In this document: positions 43,151 to 52,770 of the stretch, piece by piece | Layout of the letters: every line of letters starts with the position of its first letter | How positions within the stretch are numbered: position 1 is the first letter of the stretch | Source: Flavobacteriaceae bacterium | Lineage (GTDB): Bacteria; Bacteroidota; Bacteroidia; Flavobacteriales; Flavobacteriaceae | Assembly (NCBI GenBank): GCA_018646605.1 | Contig: JABGUL010000019.1 | Location: 1 to 64,000 of the forward strand | Reading direction: 5' to 3' | Length of the DNA stretch: 64,000 bases | Notes under the pieces: model-generated | What the model was told of the DNA's origin: nothing | The model's input: the letters and a program-made list of their open reading frames with translations, nothing else | Database searches by the model: none | Made by a program: the position numbers and the translations under genes

Positions 43151-45625
43151 ATGTTAAAAGCCCACCCTCTTTTTTGGATTATCCCTTTATTCTTAATGCT
43201 ATTCTTTTCTTGTAGTACTACAAAGAGTGGAGTCCTAAATAAAGAGTACCACACCCTCACAACCAAATACAATGTCCTTTTTAATGGAAAAGAGGCCTTT
43301 GCAATTGGTGAGCAAATTTTGGAGGAAGCATATGAAGATAATTTTTATGAACTGATTCCAATAGAGCCTATTAATTTAAGGGGCGAAAATATTGATGAAT
43401 CCTCTATCGTTCCTGGTTTTGATCGCGCTGAAGAAAAAGCAGTAAAAGCAATTCAAAAACACTCGATGAATATTAAAGGGAACCAATACAATCGCCAGAT
43501 AGATGAGGCTTATTTGTTACTTGGTAAAGCACGATATTTTGATCGTCGTTTTTTCCCTGCATTGGAAGCCTTTAATTTTTTATTAAAAAGTGGAGCAAAC
43601 CAAAGCATCTTTGTACAAGGTAAGATCTGGCGTGAGAAAACAAATATTCGATTACAAAACCACGAATTGGCGATTCAGAATCTTAGACCTATTGCTAAAT
43701 CTTTGAAGCCAAGAAATAAATTTTACCCTTTAGCCAACGCAACAGTTGCCAACGCTTTCATTAATCTGAAAGAAATAGATTCAGCTGCCTATTATATAAA
43801 ACGCGCAGCCCTTGCAGCTCCAAAGAGAAAGTCAAAAGCCAGATATTTATTTATTACAGGTCAAGTTTTTGAATTACTAGGAAAAAAAGATTCTGCTCAA
43901 TGGGCCTACAAAGGAATAACGAATCTAAAGCGAAAGGCCTCACGTAAATTTTATATCAATGCAAATGTTAAGCAGATGTTGTTAGATAATTCTACTGAAT
44001 TTGAAGACAGAATTGAACACGTAGAGCGGCTTCTTAAAAACTATGAAAATGACCCTTTTGAGCATGTGCTGAACCGTACTCTGGGAAGTTTATATTTATC
44101 CGAAAACTTAGACAGTCTAGCATTGGTTTATTTCACCCGCTCACTAGAATCGCCTTCTATAGATTCTTATACTCAAATTGAGAATTATCAAAATCTAGCG
44201 GATTACTATTTTAGTGTAGGCGATTATTTAAAAACAGGAGATTATCTGGACAAGCTGCTTCCTCTTTTTGATGAAAAATCAATAGCATATAAAAAACTTA
44301 AAAGAAAAAGAGACAACTTATCTGAAGTTGTGATTTATGAAAAAACAATTCAGAAAACCGACAGTTTACTTTCATTGATTTCACTAACTAAGAAGGATCA
44401 ATTAAAATTTTACCAAAATTATATCGATGAAAAACAGTCAAAAGCGGAAGAAGTATTAGCAGCACAGTCAAAAAAGAATCAATCTCTAATTCAGAAAAAC
44501 ACACAAAACGCATTTTATTTTTACAATCCTAAAGTAGTTTTAAAAGGGCGCCAAACATATAAAGCAAATTGGGGAAATCGACCTAACGTGGACAGTTGGA
44601 GAAACGCTGCATCTCTACAGAATATTTCAATAAATGCAACGGTCGATTCAGAACGAAGCAAAAAAAAGGTAGTTTTTTTACAGGAAACACCTGAAAGTTA
44701 CGTCATGGCTTTGCCAAAAAAAGAAAGTTCTAAAGACAGCATCACCAACCTCAATCGAAAAGCATATTTGCAACTTGGGATGATCTATAAAGAAAAATTC
44801 AGTGATTTTCCTTTGGCACGAAAACGTTTAGAAACGCTACTTTCTTTTAATCCGCCCTCAGAGATTGCCGTTCAGGCATTATATCATTTATATAGGATGA
44901 ATGAAAGGGAGCTTCCTGAAGTTGCAGCTAAAAATAAATCTACTTTAATCGAAAAGTATCCAGACACGCCTTTTGCCCGATTAGTTTCTGACCCAGAAAA
45001 TTATGATGCCTCCGGAGTGATTACTCCAGAAAAGCTTTACGCGAATGTGTTAGATTTATTTGAAAAACAAGATTTTAAAAAAGTTTTAAAAGAAATTGAA
45101 TCCCTTGAGGTTGTTACCAGTGGTAGCAAGATGGAGCCTAAAATAGCGCTTTTAAAAGCCCATACTAAGGGGCGACTTCAAGGAGTAGAATCATGGAAAG
45201 TAGCCCTTAAAGATGTCGCAACAAACTTCAGTGCTGTGGAGGAGGGCGTAAATGCAAAAGCATTAATCGAACAAATAGAAGCTAACAATGATTTAGTAGA
45301 AAGAGGAGTGGTTTATAAGAACTATAAATGGATTTTCCCATTTTTAAGCGATGACAAAGAAGGTTTCTCAGAGCTATATCTGCATTTAAAAAGTATCTTG
45401 TCTACAACAAAAAAAAATTGGAAAGTAAGTCAGGATGTGTATGACGAGAATTATTCATTTATTGTAATTCATGGGATAAGAGATCTACAAGAAATAGAAA
45501 GCCTAAAAGCAAACCAGAGTATCAAAGATCAATTATCATTTGAAATATTAGATAATTTTGTAACTTTGGCGTCCCAATATCGTACTTACTTAAAAAATAA
45601 ATCCTGGAAAAGCGAAGCAAGATGA
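43151..45625 (+). CDS. sprE: Type IX secretion/gliding lipoprotein SprE (PorW)
   Basis: SprE/PorW is a TPR lipoprotein of the periplasm needed for type IX secretion and gliding in Bacteroidota. The 824-residue protein has a lipoprotein signal (FLMLFFSCS, Cys near 21) and the family opening KEYHTLTTKYNVLFNGKEAF. Many TPR-like helical repeats follow (for example DEAYLLLGKARYFDRRFFPALEAFNFLL near 117-144), then the C-terminal region. The bactofilin gene overlaps its stop by 4 bases, and the ATP synthase operon follows. Its presence implies that the cell has type IX secretion; other components are outside the window. Confidence 0.85.
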   Translation: MLKAHPLFWIIPLFLMLFFSCSTTKSGVLNKEYHTLTTKYNVLFNGKEAFAIGEQILEEAYEDNFYELIPIEPINLRGENIDESSIVPGFDRAEEKAVKAIQKHSMNIKGNQYNRQIDEAYLLLGKARYFDRRFFPALEAFNFLLKSGANQSIFVQGKIWREKTNIRLQNHELAIQNLRPIAKSLKPRNKFYPLANATVANAFINLKEIDSAAYYIKRAALAAPKRKSKARYLFITGQVFELLGKKDSAQWAYKGITNLKRKASRKFYINANVKQMLLDNSTEFEDRIEHVERLLKNYENDPFEHVLNRTLGSLYLSENLDSLALVYFTRSLESPSIDSYTQIENYQNLADYYFSVGDYLKTGDYLDKLLPLFDEKSIAYKKLKRKRDNLSEVVIYEKTIQKTDSLLSLISLTKKDQLKFYQNYIDEKQSKAEEVLAAQSKKNQSLIQKNTQNAFYFYNPKVVLKGRQTYKANWGNRPNVDSWRNAASLQNISINATVDSERSKKKVVFLQETPESYVMALPKKESSKDSITNLNRKAYLQLGMIYKEKFSDFPLARKRLETLLSFNPPSEIAVQALYHLYRMNERELPEVAAKNKSTLIEKYPDTPFARLVSDPENYDASGVITPEKLYANVLDLFEKQDFKKVLKEIESLEVVTSGSKMEPKIALLKAHTKGRLQGVESWKVALKDVATNFSAVEEGVNAKALIEQIEANNDLVERGVVYKNYKWIFPFLSDDKEGFSELYLHLKSILSTTKKNWKVSQDVYDENYSFIVIHGIRDLQEIESLKANQSIKDQLSFEILDNFVTLASQYRTYLKNKSWKSEAR

Positions 45626-46005
45626 AATCAATAGACTCAAATGTTCAGTACAGTAAAATTGATAAGAGCACTGTATTTAAAGGATCAATAAAAGCAAAAA
45701 CAGACATCCGAATCGACGGTATTTTAGAAGGAGATGTAGAAACAGTTGGAAGGGTAATTATAGGAAAAGAGGCTTCAGTAAAAGGAAAAATTTTGTGTGC
45801 AAATGCAGATATTGAAGGTGTTTTTAAAGGAAATCTAACCGTGTCAGGAACCCTCTCCCTCAAAACAGGGAGTAATGTGGAAGGCGAGGTTTTTATACAA
45901 AAATTAATTGTGGACTCTGGCGCAATTTTTAATGCAAATTGCTCAATGCATTCTGAGGAAGACGGCGTAAAAAAATTAACCACCACACGTGAAAAAACAG
46001 CCTAA
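45622..46005 (+). CDS. Bactofilin-family cytoskeletal protein
   Basis: The 127-residue protein is a compact right-handed beta-helix of about six turns: STVFKGSIKAKTDIRIDGILEGDVETVGRVIIGKEASVKGKI. It lacks the long disordered tails of some bactofilins. Such proteins polymerise without nucleotides and act as scaffolds in the cell. The gene is tied by 4-base overlap to sprE upstream and by 17 bases to the atpZ-like gene downstream, so it lies inside one transcription unit. Confidence 0.9.
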   Translation: MKSIDSNVQYSKIDKSTVFKGSIKAKTDIRIDGILEGDVETVGRVIIGKEASVKGKILCANADIEGVFKGNLTVSGTLSLKTGSNVEGEVFIQKLIVDSGAIFNANCSMHSEEDGVKKLTTTREKTA

Positions 46006-46195
46006 TCGATGGCTAATTTTTTCTAGCCTAGCGTTTCAAATTGGAATCATAATGTATGGTTCAATCAAATTAGGCAATTTCTTAGATGAAAAGTATCATA
46101 CAACTAGTTTTGCACTTTCGTTAAGCGTTTTCGGTTTAATTATGGTTTTGTGGCTAATATACAGACAAAGCAAAAGTTTTTGGAATAACCCATGA
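45989..46195 (+). CDS. AtpZ/AtpI-family ATP synthase accessory protein
   Basis: The 68-residue protein has two membrane helices (about 10-28 and 40-58) around the loop KLGNFLDEKYHTTS, as in AtpZ/AtpI proteins, which help assemble the c-ring or supply Mg2+ or Ca2+. It uses a GTG start inside the bactofilin gene. It leads the ATP synthase genes and overlaps the next frame by 4 bases. Confidence 0.85.
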   Translation: MKKQPNRWLIFSSLAFQIGIIMYGSIKLGNFLDEKYHTTSFALSLSVFGLIMVLWLIYRQSKSFWNNP

Positions 46196-46551
46196 AAAAG
46201 AACGCACTTTACATCATTCTGCTTTTAATTCTGATGCCCTTAGGGTTATTTATTCAATTAGAAATACTTCCAGCAAGCACTCACTTTTTATTTGTGAGTT
46301 ATGGTATCAATTCACTTTTGGCAATTATAGCACTTTTCCTTTTAAGCTGGGGAATACATAATAAAAAAGAAAATTTAGCGACACTATACCTAATAACGGT
46401 TTCTTTAAAGCTGGTGATTTACTTTTTTTATTTTCATCCTAGGTTTGAATTGGATGGCGTTTTAACACGCTCAGAATTTTTTATCTTTTTTATTCCTTAT
46501 GCGATAGGGCTTTTACTAGAAATAGTGGTTTTAGCGAGACGTTATAAGTAA
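46192..46551 (+). CDS. DUF6168-type membrane protein (AtpI-like position)
   Basis: The 119-residue protein has four predicted helices (about 6-20, 30-52, 62-80 and 95-113). It occupies the place between the AtpZ-like gene and atpB that DUF6168 proteins hold in Flavobacteriaceae. Role unknown; by location it may assist ATP synthase assembly. A 154-base gap with a promoter box separates it from atpB. Confidence 0.72.
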   Translation: MKKNALYIILLLILMPLGLFIQLEILPASTHFLFVSYGINSLLAIIALFLLSWGIHNKKENLATLYLITVSLKLVIYFFYFHPRFELDGVLTRSEFFIFFIPYAIGLLLEIVVLARRYK

Positions 46552-46664
46552 CAAAGACCCGCTAAAAAACAAATTTTTTCTTGTTGTTTGTCCGCCTTTT
46601 TTTTATCCCAAAAAAAAGAAGGCTAAAAAAGCTTTTATTTATTTCTTTATTTATTCGAAAGCCT

Positions 46665-46672
46665 TACATTTG
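46665..46672 (+). promoter_or_regulatory. -7 box TACATTTG of atpB-atpG
   Basis: A perfect TAnnTTTG match 33 bases before the atpB ATG at 46706, so the core ATP synthase genes can be transcribed apart from sprE-bactofilin-atpZ. Confidence 0.5.
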
Positions 46673-46705
46673 CAGCGCTAAAAACACTATTTATAAACAA
46701 GTTTT

Positions 46706-47806
46706 ATGCCGACAACGCTAAACAAATTTTACTCCGTTTTTTTATTTACAATCGCGTTGTTTTCAGCACCCTACACTCTGGAGGCGAAAGAAAGTGAAGC
46801 TTCAGGAGACCTTAAAACCGAAATCAAAGAGTATATTTCTCACCACCTTCAGGATGCTTACGATTTTAGTTTATTCTCATATACGAATGATTCAGGGGAA
46901 CATGTTTACATTGGGATACCCCTTCCAGTAATATTATGGGACAATGGGTTGCATGTTTTTTCTTCTTCTAAGTTACATCATGGTGAAGATGTTGTTCAAT
47001 CCGGAGATTATTTTTACAAATTAGACCATTCAAAAATTTACCGTACAGATGCTGCGGGGACTATTAATTATGATGAAAGTCATCATGCTACAAATGTGGC
47101 GCCTTTAGATTTTTCTATCACCAAGGGTGTGACAAGTATGTTACTTATTGCCATCTTGATGTTTTTCTTGTTCAAAGGACTGGCAAAAACCTATGCTGCC
47201 AATGGTGGAGTTCCTGCAGGAATTGGCCGCTTTTTTGAGCCGATTGTGTTGTACATTAGAGACGATATTGCTCGACCTAATATTGGAGAGAAAAAATACG
47301 GGAAGTACATGAGCTTTCTTTTGACAGTATTTTTCTTCATTTGGTTTTTAAATATGTTAGGGCTTACACCTCTAGGGGTAAATGTAACTGGAAATATTGC
47401 CGTTACCTTTGGTTTAGCATTACTCACCTTTGTGATAACAAATTTTACAGGCACAAAAGATTATTGGCTGCATATATTTGATCCTTTAGGATCTTCAATG
47501 AAATGGTATGCTAAAATACCTTTATATATTATTTTGATACCTATAGAAGTTTTGGGCATCTTTATCAAACCGTTTTCCTTATTAATACGTCTTTATGCGA
47601 ATATGCAAGCAGGACATATTGTATTAATGAGTTTAATAGGGTTGATGTTTATTTTTAGAAGTTGGTTGGGAAGTCCTTTATCCTTTGGATTGGCTTTTGC
47701 AATCTCGATTATAGAATTGTTAGTGGCTTTGTTACAAGCCTATATTTTCACGATGCTTTCTGCTCTTTATTTCGGTTTTGCCGCTGAAGAACATGAGCAT
47801 CATTAA
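46706..47806 (+). CDS. atpB: ATP synthase F0 subunit a
   Basis: Subunit a forms the proton half-channels. The 366-residue protein is long for the family: an N-terminal signal-like helix and a His-rich periplasmic stretch of about 130 residues precede the conserved core, a usual Bacteroidota feature. The core has LRLYANMQAGHIVLM (about 296-310) with the essential Arg297, and ALLQAYIFTMLSALYFG near the end. A His-rich tail closes the protein. Confidence 0.95.
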   Translation: MPTTLNKFYSVFLFTIALFSAPYTLEAKESEASGDLKTEIKEYISHHLQDAYDFSLFSYTNDSGEHVYIGIPLPVILWDNGLHVFSSSKLHHGEDVVQSGDYFYKLDHSKIYRTDAAGTINYDESHHATNVAPLDFSITKGVTSMLLIAILMFFLFKGLAKTYAANGGVPAGIGRFFEPIVLYIRDDIARPNIGEKKYGKYMSFLLTVFFFIWFLNMLGLTPLGVNVTGNIAVTFGLALLTFVITNFTGTKDYWLHIFDPLGSSMKWYAKIPLYIILIPIEVLGIFIKPFSLLIRLYANMQAGHIVLMSLIGLMFIFRSWLGSPLSFGLAFAISIIELLVALLQAYIFTMLSALYFGFAAEEHEHH

Positions 47807-47858
47807 CCCAAACACAGCAATGTGTCAATAAAAGAGTGTTTAATTTAAAATTATAATT

Positions 47859-48050
47859 ATGGAAATTCCAGTAATGGTAGGAGCCGGATTAGTAGTAATC
47901 GGTGTAGGTATGGGTATCGGTAGAATCGGTGGTTCTGCGATGGAGGCGATAGGTCGTCAACCAGATGCTTATGGTAAAATTCAAACAGCAATGTTGATTG
48001 CTGCTGCCCTTGTAGAGGGAATTGGTTTTGCTGCTTTATTTGCAGTATAA
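47859..48050 (+). CDS. atpE: ATP synthase F0 subunit c
   Basis: The 63-residue hairpin has two glycine-rich helices (MVGAGLVVIGVGMGIGRIGG and TAMLIAAALVEGIGFAALFAV) joined by the RQPDAY loop (33-38). The ion-binding carboxylate is Glu53 in LVEGIGF. The Na+-type ligands (Gln in helix 1, Ser or Thr after the Glu) are absent, so a proton ring is likely. Start and length are typical. Confidence 0.95.
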   Translation: MEIPVMVGAGLVVIGVGMGIGRIGGSAMEAIGRQPDAYGKIQTAMLIAAALVEGIGFAALFAV

Positions 48051-48092
48051 AAATAGACCCTTTTAGGGCCTTTTAACTTAACGTTTTAAACG

Positions 48093-48593
48093 ATGGAAAA
48101 ATTAATCGGTGAATTTTCATTAGGCTTATTCTTTTGGCAATCTCTAATTTTTATAGGCTTGTTTTTCTTGCTTAAAAAATTTGCATGGAAGCCCATTTTG
48201 GATGCAGTCAATGAGCGTGAAACTTCAATCAAAGATGCACTTGCTTCTGCTGAAGCTGCTCGCAACGAGATGGAGAGTTTACAATCAGACAACCAACGCA
48301 TTTTGAAAGAAGCGCGTGCAGAAAAAGAAACCTTACTCAAAGAAGCGCGTATTACACGTTCTGAATTGATTAATGGTGCTAAAGAAGAGGCACAAATGGA
48401 AGCTCAAAAAATCTTGGCACAAGCTCAAGAAGCCATCCAAAACGAAAAGCGTGCAGCAGTCATTGAGTTAAGAGAACAAGTAGGTTCAATTGCTATGGAG
48501 ATTGCAGAAAAAGTGCTTCAAAAAGAATTGGAAAGTAACGACAAGCAATTGCAGTTGGTTGAACAATTATTAAAAGACACCAATTTAAAGTAA
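48093..48593 (+). CDS. atpF: ATP synthase F0 subunit b
   Basis: The 166-residue stator protein has one membrane helix (about 8-27, FSLGLFFWQSLIFIGLFFLL) followed by KKFAWKPILDAVNERETSIKDAL and a long charged coiled coil to the end. It links F0 to the alpha3-beta3 head. It sits 43 bases after atpE, and atpH begins one base after its stop. Confidence 0.95.
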   Translation: MEKLIGEFSLGLFFWQSLIFIGLFFLLKKFAWKPILDAVNERETSIKDALASAEAARNEMESLQSDNQRILKEARAEKETLLKEARITRSELINGAKEEAQMEAQKILAQAQEAIQNEKRAAVIELREQVGSIAMEIAEKVLQKELESNDKQLQLVEQLLKDTNLK

Positions 48594-48594
48594 A

Positions 48595-49140
48595 ATGATA
48601 GGAACGCGCGCAGCACTTCGTTATGCCAAAGCTACTTTAGCATATGCCCAAGAGGCTAAAGCTTCAGAGGCGGTTGCTAAAGACATGATTGCTTTAGGAA
48701 CTTTAATGCAACAAAACAACGAATTGCAAATAGTATTGGAAAATCCCATCCTTCCTGTGACTCAAAAAGAGGCTGCTTTGAAGGCTTTGTTTTCAGATGC
48801 TTGCCCGCAAACATTACAATTGTTTTCGCTTTTGGCTGAGAATAACCGACTAGCAATAGTTGCAGCAACTGGAGAACAATATGTTCGACTTTACGCCGAA
48901 ACTCAGGGAGAAATAAAAGCGATAGTCACTACCGCAGTTCCCTTATCTCCTGCACTAGAAAGTCTTGTTTTAGAAAAAGCGAAAAATTTAACGAAGGACA
49001 AAGTGCAATTAGAAAATAAGATAAACCCAGATATTATAGGTGGTTTTATTTTACAAATTGGCGACATGCAATACGATGCTAGTGTTGTGCATCAGTTGAA
49101 AGCAATAAAAACAACATTAACAAAAACGAATACGATCTAA
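48595..49140 (+). CDS. atpH: ATP synthase F1 subunit delta
   Basis: The 181-residue stator subunit has the N-terminal helical bundle (RAALRYAKATLAYAQE) and the C-terminal family segment VQLENKINPDIIGGFILQIGDMQYDASVVHQL. It joins subunit b to the F1 head. Its place between atpF and atpA is standard. Confidence 0.94.
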   Translation: MIGTRAALRYAKATLAYAQEAKASEAVAKDMIALGTLMQQNNELQIVLENPILPVTQKEAALKALFSDACPQTLQLFSLLAENNRLAIVAATGEQYVRLYAETQGEIKAIVTTAVPLSPALESLVLEKAKNLTKDKVQLENKINPDIIGGFILQIGDMQYDASVVHQLKAIKTTLTKTNTI

Positions 49141-49152
49141 ATATAAACGATC

Positions 49153-50730
49153 ATGGCAGATGTAAATCCCGCTGAAGTTTCAGCAATTCTAAAAAAACAA
49201 TTATCAGGCTATAGCTCTGCATCCGCTCTGGATGAGGTTGGTACTGTACTCGAAGTAGGTGACGGTATTGCCCGTGTGTTCGGACTTTCTAACGCACAGT
49301 ATGGAGAATTAGTTGCCTTTGATAACAACCTTGAAGGAATGGTACTAAACCTAGAAGAAGACCACGTAGGGGTTGTATTATTAGGTCCATCCAAAGATGT
49401 AAAAGAAGGAGATACGGTAAAAAGAACACAGCGAATTGCCTCGATCAATGTGGGTGAAGGTGTTGTAGGTCGTGTTGTAAATACATTAGGTAACCCTATT
49501 GACGGTAAAGGCGCCTTAGAAGGAGAGCTTTTTGAAATGCCACTAGAACGTAAAGCACCTGGGGTTATTTTCCGTCAACCCGTAAATGAACCTTTACAAA
49601 CTGGGATTAAATCGATTGATGCTATGATTCCTGTAGGAAGAGGTCAGCGTGAATTGGTAATTGGTGACCGTCAAACAGGAAAAACAACTGTTTGTATCGA
49701 TACCATCCTAAACCAGAAAGAATTTTATGATGCTGGAGAGCCCGTTTATTGTGTCTATGTTGCTATAGGACAAAAAGCGTCTACTGTAGCAGGAATTGCA
49801 AAAACATTAGAAGATAAAGGTGCAATGGCTTACACAACCATTGTTGCTGCCAATGCCTCAGATCCTGCTCCCATGCAGGTATATGCACCTTTTGCTGGAG
49901 CTGCCATTGGAGAATACTTTAGAGACACAGGGAGACCTGCTCTAATCATCTACGATGATCTATCAAAACAAGCTGTCGCGTATCGTGAAGTATCCTTATT
50001 ATTACGTCGTCCTCCAGGACGAGAAGCGTATCCTGGGGATGTATTCTACTTACACTCTCGTTTGTTAGAGCGCGCTGCAAAAGTAATTGCAGATGATAAC
50101 ATTGCAAAAGAAATGAATGATCTACCGGCATCATTAAAAAGCAAAGTAAAAGGAGGAGGTTCTTTAACAGCACTTCCAATTATTGAAACACAGGCGGGAG
50201 ACGTTTCTGCCTATATTCCTACCAACGTAATTTCGATTACTGATGGACAGATATTCTTAGAGTCTGATTTATTTAACTCTGGAGTTCGTCCTGCAATTAA
50301 CGTGGGTATTTCTGTATCTCGTGTAGGAGGTTCAGCTCAGATAAAATCCATGAAAAAAGTCTCAGGAACTTTAAAATTAGATCAAGCTCAGTTCCGTGAA
50401 TTGGAAGCCTTTGCAAAATTTGGTTCGGATTTAGATGCAGCCACTTTAAATGTGATTGAAAAAGGAAGACGTAATGTTGAAATTTTAAAGCAAGCACAAA
50501 ACGATCCATTTACTGTAGAAAATCAAACGGCGATTATTTACGCAGGGTCTAAAAACTTACTTCGTAACGTTCCCGTAAACCAAGTAAAAGCTTTTGAAAG
50601 AGCCTATTTGGATGAATTAAATGCAAAACACCGTCCGGTATTAGATTCTATTAAAGCTGGAAAATTAACAGATGAAGTATTGGATACTTTAAATGCAGTA
50701 GCTAAAAGTACTTCAGCACAATTCGAATAA
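49153..50730 (+). CDS. atpA: ATP synthase F1 subunit alpha
   Basis: The 525-residue subunit binds nucleotide at its non-catalytic site through Walker [10 protein letters not shown] (about 172-180) and [17 protein letters not shown]; it also has [28 protein letters not shown]. The protein is complete. The gene lies 12 bases after atpH. The catalytic beta subunit gene is not next to it, as is usual in Bacteroidota. Confidence 0.97.
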   Translation: MADVNPAEVSAILKKQLSGYSSASALDEVGTVLEVGDGIARVFGLSNAQYGELVAFDNNLEGMVLNLEEDHVGVVLLGPSKDVKEGDTVKRTQRIASINVGEGVVGRVVNTLGNPIDGKGALEGELFEMPLERKAPGVIFRQPVNEPLQTGIKSIDAMIPVGRGQRELVIGDRQTGKTTVCIDTILNQKEFYDAGEPVYCVYVAIGQKASTVAGIAKTLEDKGAMAYTTIVAANASDPAPMQVYAPFAGAAIGEYFRDTGRPALIIYDDLSKQAVAYREVSLLLRRPPGREAYPGDVFYLHSRLLERAAKVIADDNIAKEMNDLPASLKSKVKGGGSLTALPIIETQAGDVSAYIPTNVISITDGQIFLESDLFNSGVRPAINVGISVSRVGGSAQIKSMKKVSGTLKLDQAQFRELEAFAKFGSDLDAATLNVIEKGRRNVEILKQAQNDPFTVENQTAIIYAGSKNLLRNVPVNQVKAFERAYLDELNAKHRPVLDSIKAGKLTDEVLDTLNAVAKSTSAQFE

Positions 50731-50736
50731 TCGACT

Positions 50737-51597
50737 ATGGCTAACTTAAAAGAAATACGGAATAGAATTGCATCGGTCTCCTCGACCATGCAAATCACCT
50801 CTGCAATGAAAATGGTTTCTGCAGCTAAGCTTAAAAAAGCGCAAGATGCCATTACCGCGATGCGTCCGTATTCTGATAAGCTAACTGAACTAATTCAAAA
50901 CTTGAGTGGTTCTTTAGATGGGGACACTCCCAATCCTTACACACAAGTAAGACCTGTAAAAAAAGTATTGCTTGTTGCAATTACTTCCAACAGAGGTCTT
51001 TGTGGTGGGTTTAATTCTAACATTATTAAGGCCACAAATCAGTATGTCGCTGATAATAGCAATTATGATGTTCAATTATTGACCTTGGGAAAAAAAGGAG
51101 ATGATATTTTGGCAAAAAAGCACAACATTGCTGAGAATAACAATGGAATTTATGATGATTTAACTTTTGCAAATTCAAGTGAAATTGCACTAGGTTTCAT
51201 GGATGCTTTTGCCAACAAAGAATATGATAAAGTTGTAGTAATTTACAATAGTTTTAAAAATGCCGCAACGCAATTGGTCCTGACGGAAACTATTTTACCC
51301 ATTGAGCCTGAAGTGACAGAAACTTCATCTGGAGCAGGGGATTATGTTTTTGAACCGACACAAGAGGAAATTATAAGTGAATTGCTGCCCAAGAGCATCA
51401 AGATGCAGCTTTATAAAGCCTTACGTGATTCATTTGCAAGTGAGCATGGAGCACGAATGACTGCCATGCATAAGGCAACTGATAACGCTACAGAATTGAG
51501 AGATCAATTGAAATTGACATACAATAAAGCACGTCAAGCAGCGATTACAAATGAAATTTTAGAAATTGTAGGGGGCGCAGAAGCTTTAAACGGCTAA
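50737..51597 (+). CDS. atpG: ATP synthase F1 subunit gamma
   Basis: The 286-residue rotor shaft has the N-terminal coiled coil LKEIRNRIASVSSTMQITSAMKMVSAAKLKKAQ and the C-terminal ASEHGARMTAMHKATDNATELRDQLKLTYNKARQAAITNEILEIVGGAEAL, both diagnostic. It is the last gene of this operon; atpD and atpC must be elsewhere. A 76-base gap follows. Confidence 0.96.
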   Translation: MANLKEIRNRIASVSSTMQITSAMKMVSAAKLKKAQDAITAMRPYSDKLTELIQNLSGSLDGDTPNPYTQVRPVKKVLLVAITSNRGLCGGFNSNIIKATNQYVADNSNYDVQLLTLGKKGDDILAKKHNIAENNNGIYDDLTFANSSEIALGFMDAFANKEYDKVVVIYNSFKNAATQLVLTETILPIEPEVTETSSGAGDYVFEPTQEEIISELLPKSIKMQLYKALRDSFASEHGARMTAMHKATDNATELRDQLKLTYNKARQAAITNEILEIVGGAEALNG

Positions 51598-51673
51598 TAT
51601 TTTCCCTCTCCTTTTTTTCTACTATCTTGCATCGAGTGATTGAATAATTCAGTTCAACTCTATTTCTACAATT

Positions 51674-52273
51674 ATGGAAAAGAAAATTTTTTTTTGGTTG
51701 GTATGCATTAGTGTATTACTTGCAACATTTTCTTCATGTAAAAAAGAAGTAATTGACAATGAACCAATTGCTGAAGAAGAGGAAACAGTAGAAATTTCAG
51801 ACCCTTTTTATGCTGAGCTAACAGAAACAAGCACGCTTGATGATTATTGGGCGATTTTTGTAGCGGACGCCATTCGTTCTGGAAAACCAGATCCAGGAAC
51901 TGGTCGAGTTATTTCCGTCTTTTTTGGTACAGAACCTGATTTTGCTTCTGGGGTTACTGCAGATCATGCCGGTAGAGCCTATAACATCTGTGATGAGAAT
52001 ACTGTAAGCTTTGAAATCATTAAATCCTTTTGGGAAGATTTTTCAATTGTTCAGCGCCTTTATACCTTCTATCATGAGGCTGGACATGCGCGATACAAAT
52101 ACAGACACCCATGTGAATCTTATGAATGCACAGTTGCCCCTGAAGATTATCCCGTCATGTGGCTTTCTGTACTTCCAGCAAACACACCCTTAGAGGAATT
52201 CATTAAGGATAAGGATAATTTCTTCAAGAGAAATTGGGATGGGGTTCGCTATTTTAATTGCGACATACAATAG
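51674..52273 (+). CDS. Unrecognised lipoprotein with HEAGH zinc-protease-like motif
   Basis: The 199-residue protein has a lipoprotein signal (VLLATFSSCKK, Cys near 22), an acidic linker (about 28-45), then a compact domain with FYHEAGHARYKY (HExxH near residues 135-139). A pair of cysteines in HPCESYECTV follows, with no obvious third metal ligand. It could be a small surface metalloprotease or a degenerate zincin; I do not recognise the family. It stands alone after the ATP synthase operon. Confidence 0.65.
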   Translation: MEKKIFFWLVCISVLLATFSSCKKEVIDNEPIAEEEETVEISDPFYAELTETSTLDDYWAIFVADAIRSGKPDPGTGRVISVFFGTEPDFASGVTADHAGRAYNICDENTVSFEIIKSFWEDFSIVQRLYTFYHEAGHARYKYRHPCESYECTVAPEDYPVMWLSVLPANTPLEEFIKDKDNFFKRNWDGVRYFNCDIQ

Positions 52274-52329
52274 GTTAATACTTTCCAAAGCATAAATAGT
52301 AAAGACTTATATTAAAAAAAGCATTAAAA

Positions 52330-52680
52330 GTGGAAACAATAAACCCTCTTACATTAATACTTATTCTAACGGGTTTAATTTTTTATGTGGCGGGTTTAAT
52401 CCAAGCTAAATATCCACCAAAAAAGATCAATCACTTTTATGGTTATCGTACTTCAACATCAATGCGAAGCCAAGAAATCTGGGATTTTTCACAGCAATAT
52501 TCTGCAGATAAAATACAAAGGTTAGGAGGTTTAATAATACTTCTAGGAGCCATCGCTTTTTTTATAAACGTTCAACAGCTATGGGCTGTTTGGATAGGGA
52601 TTGCTTTAGTCACCCTTTTACCAGTACTACTAATTATTCAAATCGAAAAAGAGCTTAAAAGACGTTTTCCAAAAGACTAA
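52330..52680 (+). CDS. SdpI-like membrane protein
   Basis: The 116-residue protein has three membrane helices (about 8-24, 63-80 and 84-102) and the SdpI-family loop KINHFYGYRTSTSMRSQEIWDFSQQYSA (about 34-61). SdpI in Bacillus gives immunity to a killing factor; most homologues have unknown roles. The start is GTG at 52330. No toxin gene is seen nearby. Confidence 0.85.
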   Translation: METINPLTLILILTGLIFYVAGLIQAKYPPKKINHFYGYRTSTSMRSQEIWDFSQQYSADKIQRLGGLIILLGAIAFFINVQQLWAVWIGIALVTLLPVLLIIQIEKELKRRFPKD

Positions 52681-52770
52681 CTTTGGTTGACAAAAAGGGG
52701 AAAGAAATTTAGGATTATCAAAAAGTATAGCATACATTTTCTTATTTTTAAATTACTTAAAAGATGAATA

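Noticed and set aside
45986-45991. CACGTG followed by AAAA at the end of the bactofilin gene as a third parS
   Set aside because: Only the right half resembles parS; the left half does not match the 16-base consensus.
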